Shown here: one piece after another, positions 32,101 to 43,192 of the stretch
How positions within the stretch are numbered: the first letter of the stretch is position 1
Layout: each line of letters starts with the position of its first letter
Assembly: GCF_039555335.1 (NCBI RefSeq)
Contig: NC_092628.1
Coordinates: forward strand, 73,968,713 to 74,032,712
DNA: 64,000 bases
From: Amphiura filiformis
Lineage: Eukaryota > Echinodermata > Ophiuroidea > Amphilepidida > Amphiuridae
Direction of reading: 5' to 3'
Notes under the pieces: model-generated
What the model was told of the DNA's origin: nothing
Database searches by the model: none
What the model saw: only the letters and a program-made list of their open reading frames with translations
Made by a program: the position numbers and the translations under genes

Positions 32101-35100
32101 AACCCTTCCCCAACCCCACCCCTAAAAAAAAACCGAGAAAAATATAAATAAAACGGCAGCAACCGCGTATAACAAACCCAAAAATGTCAAAACTTACGTT
32201 GCATGTCTTTTGTGATATATTATATGATTATGATAACTCGCCAAGTATGGAAGAAGGTAACGGAAGCAACATGCAGGAAAGTACTATGATACAAAAATGA
32301 AATGTTCATTCGGAGAATTTCCTAGCAATATTTTAGGAATATAACTATATAGAAGTAGGCCTAAACATAATCAATTTATAAAATGTAATCTCATATCCAT
32401 TTTTTCCTTGCACCATATACAGTACGAATTATTACTATGTGTTCAATTAGAAGGAGACCCATGCCTTCAAGTAGTAGAATTACTCATGACAAAATACCCA
32501 GATATAGACGCACAGTTATTCATAGGTAAGTACGAGTAGGCATACTGGTTTACTAGTCCTAGGCCTACTAGTATTATAACCCATTCATAATGGATACGAT
32601 ATGACAGCTCACTGCGTGGCGTGGGTCCCACGCCATTTTCCATATTAGTTGGGCAACCCTTTACCTGGTCCATCCGTGCCAGAATTTCTACCCACCACAT
32701 ACCCCGGGCCACAGACACTCCCATGCACCCGCAATAAGCCATCTTACAAGCCGGGCTTACAACATTAGTTATCAACGTGCTCCTACCAGTAATAGGGGAC
32801 ACACGCAAAACAAAATAACATGCAGCAAAGATAGACAAACAGGCACATACACCCCCCCCCCACACACACACAAATACCCCACCCCGCAATCCTCTAACAC
32901 TCCCGCAAACTCACATATATAGGAATAATATAGTGTTACTCTCCCAATCAAGAACACCACCTTCCCACGCGAATAGGAGGATGTTATAAACCATCAAACA
33001 TTGTTATCAACGTGCGCTTACAGGAGACACATGCACACAAAACAAATAATTATTATTATAACAACCAGAAAGATAGACAGAGGATAGACACATACACACA
33101 AACACACCCCACGCCCACATTCATGACACACCACCCTCCCACCCACACCCCCACACGCTCAGCCATCGTAATTATGAATTAAATGTTGGTCAGTAAGTAC
33201 AACCTGTCGTCTCAGGTACAACATTGTTATCAACGTATAATACGCTTACCAGTAACAGGGGACACACACAGAACAAATCTTATAGGCAGTCAATGTACGC
33301 CCACACACCCCTACACCACTCCACCCCTCGACGCACACTGGGAACAAATTTAAAAAAATGTATTTGTTCAACATTTGCCCTTTGAGTTATCTTCTTGAGA
33401 CATTTTTAGAAAATCTGCCTTCTTTTTATTGACCAAATTAATTATTGATTTTAAAGGCAAAATATACTTTTTTATTCAAAAAGTTTATGTTTGCCTAAAA
33501 ACGTAAGACCGATATTTCCAAAATAAAATATTAACACGTGCGTTTATAACGGTGGCAGAAGACTCGCGTAAAATGAGTGCTAATATTAAGGAAAAACTTC
33601 AATATCTTCCCGAAAATGTGGTGTATTGTTTGTGTGTGCACACGTACACAATGTTCTGCTATATAGATACATACAACGTGCGCTTTTTACCTGTGCCGGG
33701 GGATCCACGCAAAACGTACTTTTGAGCCTGTGTGTGACGTATAACCTGAAATACATTTTGACGAATCAGGACATCAGTCGACCTACCTATTCATACCTTG
33801 ATTCGTTAAACAGATATTTTCCCCTATCTTCGCATAAAAACATGGCATTAACTATTATTATATATATTTTATCATTATTAAAATGTTCTCTTTCTTGATT
33901 TTCAGGAGGAAATAAAATAGGTGAAAATCCCAAAATGAACAACATAATGCCTGGTTACAAGGCTAGCAAATATGAAATCGTACTAATTAGCGATAGTGGC
34001 ATACAAGGTAAGGGATTTAAAACGATACTTTAGTATGTATGATATGAGCAGTACCTATAGGGCATATTTTGAAATTATTGTCAGTCCCATGGAATTTCTC
34101 CAAATTGCAAGCCAAAAATCGCTTTACTCCTCTCGACCTGACATGTCGAAATCGGCATGCCAAAAATGTATGCCTCTGATCTTTGTAGAGGCCACATTAT
34201 TAACCCATATAACAAAAGATGTTGTCTAAAAAGAAATGCAATTTCGCATTAGATCGCGTTCATTCTATTTTGTAAAATAAATTTGTTTGGCAGAGATCCG
34301 ACTTGCCGAAAAGTGCCCATATTGGATTTTAATAATACCCGCCCTATATAGGGCACACAATAACGGTTGATATGGTTAATACTAGGCATCAGCAAAACTC
34401 AGATCAGTCTGAAGAGTTTTCTTACAGAATGCTTTTTTTCCTTTTCTTCTACAGCATATTCAGATATTTTAATAGACATGGTAGCACGGATGGGTCCGAA
34501 AGTAGGGCTGGTACAAGGTCTTCCTTTTTGTACAGATAGAAAGGGATTCCCAGCCGTATTAGAGAAGGTAAGTAGTGTTTTCGGTGTCGTCGTCATCATC
34601 CATCATGTCCATCGCTGCCAACATCTCTTCTTCCACCAGTAACATCATCACTATCACTGTACTAAATCCATCATTCGACACACCTTCGTAATCATGTGAA
34701 TATTTTACCTATCTTACTTTTCAGGTTTATTTTGGTGGTGCTCTCGCACGGGTGTATATCAGTCTGAGCGTCCTAGGAATCAACTGTGTATCTGGAATGT
34801 CCAATTTAATCAGAAAATGCGTCTTAGAAGAGGCTGGTGGTCTGGTTGAATTTGCCAAGTACATATCTGAAGATTTTTACATGGGTGAAGCTTGTGTAAA
34901 AAGGTGCGTATGCTACGTCATTAATGGATATACAAAATCATTGACGTATACGGATGATGTATTAATTTATGCTTTTGGATGTATTTGCAGATATTTCCCT
35001 AAATTTTATAATTACTAAAAAAAGAAATCCTTATTATCATGTAGAATTGATATGAAGAAAAAAGAGGAAAATTATTGAATATGCCTAAGAAAGCGTATAC

Positions 35101-37061
35101 CGTATCTATATAGTTCTGGGAGCCACTCAGCGGGACGAATATGCAATTTTGTCTCCTGGAAATTTCGGCCGGTACGCTCTACTTTGATGTTTCATCCAAC
35201 AATGGCACGAAATATGTTCCCACGGATGTTCCATGAAGTAAAATATCTTTGTACCTAAAGAGGCTTACAGGACCAGTTTTAACAGGAATATGAAAATGTT
35301 ACAGTATACTACAGATCAATTGTTGCATTCCACATCATTAGATCTTGCTTTTAATTCGTTATATGTAATTATTGTAGAAATATTACATAGTAAAATGATC
35401 ATTTGTTATTTGCAGTGGTTATAGTATGAGCCTGAGCTATTTTCCAGCAATGCAGAATGCAGGTAATCCGTCACTACAATCTTTCAGGAGCAGAATGGTT
35501 AGGTAAGTGGGGTGCCAGAGCGTGGGTGGGAGTGAGATATAGGCCTATAAGTAGATATTAGAGATCATCTGTTATAAATGTATATTCAAGTATATAAAGA
35601 CATGTCTACAGTAGATATAGCAGCTTATAGATAACATAAGTATGTCTACAGTATAGATAGCAGATATATAGTATGGAGCTTAGCAGTATATGATCATGGC
35701 GCTTAGGTTTGGGTGCAAAATAAAGGACACATTTTCAAAAAGATTTCCACATTCGTGTCACAACTTCTCAATAATAATTGTGTCGTTCTTGTTTACCCAG
35801 AGCGAAACTATGGGGCTGACCCATTGAGCTCCTTTGGCTCGGAATGATCTTGTGGTCGACTTCTTCGCACCCATGCGATACGCACCTGTATGATACATTG
35901 GGCTGTTACAGAAAATAGATGCACATCCTCTATAGAGGAGTTCGGATTTCCGGACTTTTTCCAGTCGTGATTGTTGGAAATCCAGACTTTTAAAGTGCCC
36001 AAAGGCAAAAATATCCAGTTGAAAAAAAGTTCAAAATCAGAAATCTTCAATTATTTGAGAGCTCATTTCGGACAATTCCATGATTTTTATTTTATTGTAT
36101 TTCCAAGCTTTTTCCAGTAATATTGGCAACTGGAATTCCCAGGGAATTCCAGTCGTTTTCAGGAAGCACACCTGGAAATCCAGACATTTATTTTATTGAA
36201 AATTTACTCCTATTATTCTGGAATAGCCCATATGAAATGATATCTGCGTTTTGAGGGGCGGTGAGGTGTTTGGTCGTCGTATAGTTGTAATACATATACC
36301 ATTGTATACAATGCATATTTTCATTTATGAATAATTTTGTTCCTTTCAGGTGGACAACCGTTCGTTTAGCTACAAGCCCTGCAACTTTAATCTTTGAACC
36401 TTTATCAGAATGTTTACCTCTCGGTTTCTTTGTGTCGTGGGCTGGATGGTATCTGTTCAACGTAGACCCCAGATTATTCTTCGTGTGTCATATATTACAA
36501 TGGTTTTTTCTAGACTATCTTCAACTCATGGCGTTACAGGTGAGCTTTTAGCTGCTTTTCTTGGTGTATAAGTTGTCTTCATTAATTTTGATTAGCTATG
36601 TCTCATAACAAAGCCGGCAAATCTCTACTCAAGTTAATAAATAACATGACATCGACAGTATTATCTCAAGTTTGATTTTTTTCTGCAAAATTAAGTCTAC
36701 CCATTTATGTGATTGGTCACAAACAGAGTTTGCCCTGCATGCTCCTCCATAGTTTGCAGTAAATATTTTCAAATTATTACTTATTACAAAATTATTCAAA
36801 TTTTACTTTGCACGTCTATATATTGTTAAGTCATATGTAAAAGGTTCATGATCCACAATATTCTAAAAGTTAGTTTCAATTTGTTTTCTTTTGCAGAGGG
36901 AGCCCGTCACATTTTCCAAGTTTGACTATGCATTGGCCTGGACATTCCGTGAAATCATGTTCATATTTTACTTTCTTGAAGGAGTTTTCTCAAAATCTGT
37001 GACATGGAGAACTGGGTCCTACCGAATCAAATATGGTGGATATTTAGAAGAAATACACTGA
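29122..37061 (+). CDS. UGCG: Ceramide glucosyltransferase paralogue (UGCG-like), complete, nine exons
   Basis: Same reaction and location as the minus-strand copy. Exons: 29122-29312, 31935-32076, 32423-32525, 33906-34007, 34455-34567, 34725-34903, 35416-35502, 36350-36539 and 36897-37061. All have GT-AG borders and the joined frame is open for 423 codons plus TGA. Human UGCG is 394 aa. The internal ATG at 29188 (MHDILDW, better context) would give 401 aa and aligns better with the other copy's start. Order of motifs: N-terminal membrane segment ending [37 protein letters not shown] (D92 equivalent); ISDSGIQ (D144); [15 protein letters not shown] (C207); SEDFYMG (D236); FRSRMVRW (the R-x-x-R-W signature). 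The residue matching human H193 is not His ([13 protein letters not shown]). A hydrophobic C-terminal part follows. A possible poly(A) signal AATAAA is at 37923. Exon 2 differs from the paralogue at about 10 of 47 residues. Confidence 0.96.
30587..30819. repeat. MITE-like element with perfect 23-bp inverted repeats
   Basis: AGTTTAGGACACCAATAAAA at 30587 is inverted exactly at 30797-30819. Non-coding interior, in intron 1 of the plus-strand UGCG gene. No target duplication seen. Confidence 0.8.
32735..33710 (+). repeat. Diverged repeats with C/A-rich tracts in intron 3
   Basis: Four diverged copies of ATTGTTATCAACGTGCGCTT followed by AGTAACAGGGGACACACGCA occur near 32765, 32993, 33222 and 33688. 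ACACACCCC-rich tracts follow the first three. The 140-codon minus-strand frame over the first copy is not supported as a gene. Confidence 0.6.
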
Positions 37062-38012
37062 GTTAAGAGCCATTGCAAAAGACAGTATTATATTATTATT
37101 ATTTTTATATGAACTAGTCCATTTTCTACACACATGATATTATAGCAGCTGTTTTAGCGAAAGGAGGAGTTTTGCCAGTCGGTGCATGGGCAGAGCAGTG
37201 CTCTAGAAACGTGGCTATACTATAATTTGAATGCTTTTACAAAATAGTGTAATCCATGGCATATTAAACTTGTATTCACATAACTCTGCAAAACGAATGT
37301 CAACTTTTTGAAAGCAAAAAGTCAATTATAGCGTTACACTTATTTTTATGTGTAAACGGTGCGTTAGTTGGAGCATGACTGGATTGGTATGAGGTGTGCT
37401 GCCCTGATTTTGGGGCAAAAATGGCCTTACTGAACCGAAATTTCAATATGGGGGGGGGGGGGGTAGTGAACTAAAATTGGGCCAAAAAATAATTTTCCAA
37501 ATCGCCAAAATCGCTGAAAAGATACCCCAAGGCACATGCCCGTATATACCTTTAACCAGGGAGAACCCCGGGCCCGTTTGCCACTCCTCTACAGGGGGCA
37601 AGCACATATAGGGTGGGGTGTGTGTTGGGTGTGTGGGTGGCACGTCGCGCTTCAAAACTTTATGAAGCTCAATTGTAATGTAAAACATGTCCCAATTACG
37701 GACACTTAACTTGAGCCATATTTGTTGTTCTTCAATTTTGCATATTATTATCATAATTTATATAAACCCCTGATACAGCTCAGTCCACGTGAACCGCCAA
37801 GATATAGTGTAGTCTGTGTTTTTTTACCTCGTTATTTCAGCTTAAGATGGTCAGAAAAATGACAGAAATCGCACATTATGGCTTTAAATATTGCAGAACG
37901 ACACTGAATGAAACGTGATACAAATAAAACGTACTGATGTGCATACGTATGTTGATTGGTGATTTATTTATCCATAATAGTTTCGTAAATTAAGTAATGA
38001 ACAAGGTCGGTA
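37062..38012. other. 3' flank of the plus-strand UGCG gene
   Basis: Probably 3' UTR at first. AATAAA at 37923 is a candidate poly(A) signal, 862 nt after the stop. A G-run (37450-37462) and A/T-rich sequence follow. No gene seen. Confidence 0.45.
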
Positions 38013-38020
38013 CCGATTAT

Positions 38021-38189
38021 CAGTGGCGTAGCGTCATAGGGACACGGGGGTGGGGATGGGCACGTGCCCCAAGCGATCTGCAATTTGAAAAAAATCCCAT
38101 AGGAAAATGGCCAAAAAACGGCTTGTGTCCCCCCCATCAGACCCGGTGTGTCCCCCCCCCCCAATCGGATGACCCACGCTACGCCACTG
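38021..38189. mobile_element. hAT-type MITE, 169 bp
   Basis: CAGTGGCGTAGCGT ends, exactly inverted. The 8-bp flanks are CCGATTAT (38013-38020) and CCGGTTAT (38190-38197), a target duplication with one mismatch. Non-coding interior with C-runs. Confidence 0.85.
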
Positions 38190-38279
38190 CCGGTTATATA
38201 CGTTGTAGAATAAAATACTTCATAGCATTTTATACATATCCCATCCATCCGCTTGCTACATTTACTATGTGCTATATTC

Positions 38280-39990
38280 ATCAGTAGATATCATACCTTC
38301 CCCATGCCTATACATTTACTGTGTGTTATCTTCAGCAGATGTACTGTAGGCCTACACCTGTCTCATGGCTACATATTTGCTACTTGCTATCTTCAGTAGA
38401 CAGCATACTTGTCCTATGGATTATTATTTGCTATCTTTGCAAGATAGCACACCTGCACCTGTCCTATAGGATGCAGTTAAAGTGTGTGCTATAGCACATC
38501 ATATATCCACGGATACATTTTGATATGTGCTATCTTCAGTAGATAGCAAACCTCCTGCCCCATGGCTACATTGCTACTAGCTACCGTATTTTCAGTAGAA
38601 ACCTGTCCTGATCTAGATCAATTTACTAATTGATATTAACTTTTGTCCACCTGTCCTAGCGATACAGTTATATAATGTGTGTGCTATAATAGCACATCAT
38701 ACCCATGATACGTGCTATCTTCAGTAGATAGCAAACATCATGCCCCATGGCTAGCTATCTTCAGTAGATAGCATACATGTCCTGATCTAGATAAATTAAC
38801 CACTTGATTTAACTTTTTGTCCACCTGTGTATGGATATACCGTATTTGTTATTCGCTATCTTTGTAGAGAGCACACTTGCCCCAGGAATGCAGTTTTTGT
38901 GTATGATATCTTCAGCAGATCATATATCTTGCCCCGTGGTTATATTTGCTACTTGCAATCTTTAGCAGATAGCATACCTGTCCCATGGATACATTTCTTG
39001 GTTGATATATTCAGGAAATATCTGTCCTGAATGGATTCGTATGTTTGCTACCTGCATTAGATAGCATACATGTCTATATTAATTTTGCTGTATGACATAG
39101 GCCCGTTAAGTAGATACAACATACCCGTCTCATGGCTGTGTATGATGTGTGCTATCTACTGACCAGCCCTATGGCTAGCTACTAGATATCTTCAGTAGAT
39201 ACCATACCTGTCCTATGGATATACATTAATGATATCTTCAGGGGATTGCCCAACTCTTCTGTCACCTGCATATGGCTAGATTTGCTACTTGACTTGCTAT
39301 CTTCAGTAGATAGCACACGTGACCTATGGAAACCCTGTCGAATCTGATCTGAGCGAAGCTAGACTTGCTAAATTTAATCTATTTTATGTATAGTACAGTA
39401 TAGCAAAAATCATTATTTCAAGTAAGTTGCTCAAAATGGCAAGCAAAATAAAATTAGCATCTAATATAAAACAAACAAACAAAAATAACATTATCAGAAT
39501 TTTTAATAAAATAAATCCCATATTTTACTGATTGTACCCTATTTTACCGCACGGTCAATTATGATGGCGATAAATAACCGGTAAACCATATAACTTTGCC
39601 GGTAATTTACCGTCTCATAACACTTCAATATACCTAAATACTACCCCTAACCTATAACCTAAATGCCTTAAAGCCTAACTTTAACCCTTTTCGGACTAAT
39701 AACCCTTCAGACTAGGGATGTTCCCGTCCTATTGATGTATTTGCTATTTGCTATCTTCAGTAGATAGAACACTTGTCTCATGGAAACGTTTGCTGTGTGC
39801 TATCTTCAGTTGATAGCACATCTGCCCCATGGATACATTTGTTGTGTAGGCCTGCTGTCCTCAGCCGATCACACTTTTCCCATGGATATATTTGTTTTGT
39901 GCTGCTATCTTCAGTAGATAGCACACAATGACATGTCCTGTGTAGAAATAAGGTAAGGTGTAGAACTATCTTCAATAGATAGTTCACCTG
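38280..39990 (+). repeat. Minisatellite with conserved hairpin core
   Basis: At least a dozen diverged units of about 60-110 bp share the imperfect palindrome GCTATCTTCAGTAGATAGC followed by ACACCTGTCC(C/T)ATGGATAC and ATTTGCT. Copies cluster at 38280-39345 and 39717-39990, with stragglers at 41395-41480 and 41815-41845. No coding content. Confidence 0.85.
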
Positions 39991-40021
39991 CATGTATATA
40001 GGCCTATAGCTACATGTTATT

Positions 40022-40210
40022 TACGTTATTTAATCTATTGCCATTCTATTTCCAGTAATGTTTAAGTTCTAACGAATGTTTGATGACGAAAAATCGATAA
40101 TATGTTACATATAATATCTAGCAGAAATATATTATCGATTTTGCGTCATCAAACATTCGTTAGAACTTAAACATTACTGGTAATAGAATGGCAATAGATT
40201 AAACAACGTA
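40022..40210. repeat. Foldback element, 82-bp arms
   Basis: 40022-40103 and 40129-40210 pair almost completely (GTTTAAGTTCTAACGAATGT and its complement), with a 25-nt loop. It interrupts the end of the hairpin-core minisatellite region. Confidence 0.9.
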
Positions 40211-41094
40211 GATATGATATACAATATTTTACGTACAATAAAAAGTCTGAATACTGCTTTAAAACCGCTTGGGCCATTTTTGTCTGATGAAAAGTGGCTG
40301 AATAGAGTTGAACCATGGACCAATTAATGGTCGGTGCTCTTCTGGGTCTGTGTTTAAACAAAGGGGTATTCGAAATGGTACAAATATTACATTTTTGAAA
40401 GTCACAACTAATGCACTGACATAATCATGATAACAACCTCATTTACAAGAAAAATCGTGGCTGCAGCTCAATAACTTCAACCCCAATTCACGTTGGAAGA
40501 GCGCATCTTTATGATTGTGACATTCGGTAGCACATGGAGTCAAGCAGAAACCATAAGATTGCTTATAGCTCATTTTCCAAACTCACGTCTTCCATCAAGT
40601 CATACAATTACGCATAACTATGAGAAGTAAACGTAGAATTTGTTAAGAGTATAACAGAAATTAAATGCTGGCAATTATAGTGGTCTCCCCAGATAGCTAG
40701 AAGCTCAGCTGAACTTAAAATTTTATTGTTTTGTACTCATGGATGCAAAAAACTATTCTCAGTTTTACCAATGATACCTCAGGGATATGCTTTATTTATA
40801 AGATAATTTGAAAGAAATATCATGACTTCATTTATAGATTTTAAAGAAATATTATATGAAAAAACACCACTTATTGATTTGTGTAAGTTCTTTGATGTTT
40901 AATGCATGATAGCTACGTGGTTCAAACTTTCAAACTTGATATGCACAAATATTATATGCACGGGTAACATGGCAAAAGTGGCCCAACACGTTTTCTGGAC
41001 GATTTAATTAATTGGACATAACTTTTGTATCCAAGCTAGTAAAGAAACCAACTAAACGTCTTCTTTTAGCCACGATATTACTGACTGTATTGCA

Positions 41095-41309
41095 TACCGT
41101 AAACGTTCGCCTAATGGCGCTATGGGCTCCCTTGACATAAGTGGAATTTTAGGCACAACCTAAAAGTGCCCTCCCGTAAAATTCCCACCAGCAAATAAGG
41201 GCACGGAACCTTAATTCCTTTTGGGATTTCAGACGATGGAGCTCTCTATTTGCACATGACATTTACCCCAAGGACCCCAGGTGCGCCATTAGGCGAACGT
41301 TTACGGTGT
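41095..41309. mobile_element. MITE, ACCGTAAACGTTCGCC ends, copy 1
   Basis: The first 25 bp (ACCGTAAACGTTCGCCTAAT...) are exactly inverted at the right end. A diverged copy in opposite orientation lies at 61469-61690. The left flank ends in TA in both copies. Confidence 0.8.
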
Positions 41310-41512
41310 GCCATAACTCTTAGTTTTTTCATGAGAAATCGAAATGCAATTGTATAAATTTTATATTGTTACACCCATAACACACGTGTCCCAAGGATAC
41401 ATTGCTGTGTGCTATCTTCAACATATAGGCCTACAGCACACGTGTCCCACGGAAATATTTGTTGTGTGCAATCGTAAGTAGTCACCTGTACCTGTTATGA
41501 TATATACATGGA

Positions 41513-41740
41513 TACACCACTCTTCGCCATACATACATTCTCCCAGCCACATTTCCCCAACATAATATGAAATTTAAAAAAAAATTGTCAGAGGCGCCGG
41601 CGGGGTTCGAACTCAAAACTCGAACTCGGGGTTCAAAACGGTAACCACGCTTCCCTAGAATGTGCCATAAATTAGCATTAAAATTGTTCTTATTCTAACA
41701 GCAAGCGTTTCTAAAATGCAGTATGGCGAAATGTGGTGTG
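41513..41740. repeat. Inverted-repeat element with tRNA-like B boxes inside
   Basis: ACACCACTCTTCGCCATA near 41514 is inverted (TATGGCGAAATGTGGTGT) near 41721. Inside are GGGGTTCGAACTC and GGGGTTCAAAAC, B-box-like motifs, but no tRNA fold. Confidence 0.45.
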
Positions 41741-41859
41741 ATACATGGATATACGTTTATTTACACTGCACTGTCATATAATAGATAGAAAACTACCCCC
41801 ATTCAAACATTAATTGTTGTGCACCATCTTTAGTAGATAACACACCTGCATGCCCAATC

Positions 41860-42005
41860 AGCCTTTTTGAAGTATGGCGGGAACAAAAGGAGAGGGCGTA
41901 CTTTGGTTTGGGTAATCTTTTGTATGCTAGCTTCTCAGCTGACAAAAGATTACCCAAATCAAAGTACGCCCTCTCCTTTTGCGCCCGCCATATTTCAAAA
42001 AGGCT
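41860..42005. repeat. Foldback element, 64-bp arms
   Basis: 41860-41923 and 41942-42005 pair with four mismatches (AGGAGAGGGCGTACTTTG core); the loop is 18 nt (41924-41941). Inserted next to the last hairpin-core minisatellite unit. Confidence 0.92.
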
Positions 42006-42029
42006 TATGGCTACATTTGCGGTGTGCTA

Positions 42030-43192
42030 TCTGCCAGTCTTTGCCTATCATTACTTACCAATCTGTGAAATTATCCTGTAGCTGTGTCCGAAATGTCCTT
42101 GTGTTCAACCAATAATTGATTAAATTTTATGATAAACAAAACAATGAAGCAAATAAAAGTTCATATCAAAGTAACCATACAAAATGTAAAAGCTTAGAAA
42201 GTTTCACTGGCGTGTGACCATTATTAATAAGGACTCAGTTGCTATTTTTGCGAGCCGTGTTAAAATGCAGTCACGCGAAGTCAATTAAAATAACATGAAT
42301 TGAAATCACAGTTTCACCACTTTCTTTACAATAATTGACAGATCACCTTGCATGTCACTATGAGGATAGAACTTTATGTGAGATTCTGAGGGAAAAAACG
42401 CCTAGAGTACCTACCACAAAAAGTCTGGGAAGTGATCCATGTTCTGATTGTTCTCTAATAAACTTGTTTATTTTAAAAACAAATTCAAAGTATAGACCTC
42501 TGGAAAAGACAACCGTTGTACTAGTTTCACGGCATACCCTCCAAAGTCTAAACAATTTTGAAAAATCTATTTAAAAAAAAACAATTAAAAAATCTGTCAA
42601 ATCCCAGAAATAGGAGGGAGTGGACGAGAACCAAAACATTGATTTTATACGGCTTATGAACATCGTCCCAACTTACACCTTTAATGGAAGTAGGCAAATT
42701 CGTAGTGTGCTATGTCAAGTTGTCAGAGCAATTTTGATATAGGCCTAGCCTAGCCTATAAAATTGACATTTAGAATTCTATCACATTAAAACCTTCACTT
42801 TACCACAGAGAGTCCAATAAGCAACTTGAATGTAAAACTATTATGAGATTGAAAAAAAAGTTGACTGCTTTTTCAATTCTGATTGGTTGAAAGTTATTGT
42901 GCCGTCTCATTAGGAAACGCCTTTTATGCCAGTCAATCACTTACGACTTAGCAACAGCGTTAGAAATGTTGAAAACATTTCTCATAAAGCACACATATTG
43001 CGAATCTGCTATTCTATCTTTTACTGAGCTGATTACAATAATTTCAACTGAAATGATTATGTAATTAAATTTGACACTAATTTCAAGCCAATAATATCCA
43101 CATGAGGTACCATTTTTGTTTTTAAATATAATTTTAGAGAAAGATTATTTTGGTGTTTCTAGAAATATTGACCACAACCAATAATAACAAAA
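42030..43192. other. Region upstream of the SAMD15-like gene
   Basis: A/T-rich, only short frames. It should contain the promoter and 5' UTR of the SAMD15-like gene, but no element could be assigned. Confidence 0.4.

Noticed and set aside
32467-32889. 140-codon minus-strand open frame
   Set aside because: Overlaps UGCG exon 3 in antisense and runs into an ACACACCCC-rich repeat; low-complexity translation, no domain.
38280-39990. CRISPR-like array
   Set aside because: Regularly spaced hairpin repeats, but spacers are related to one another and the DNA is animal; it is a minisatellite.
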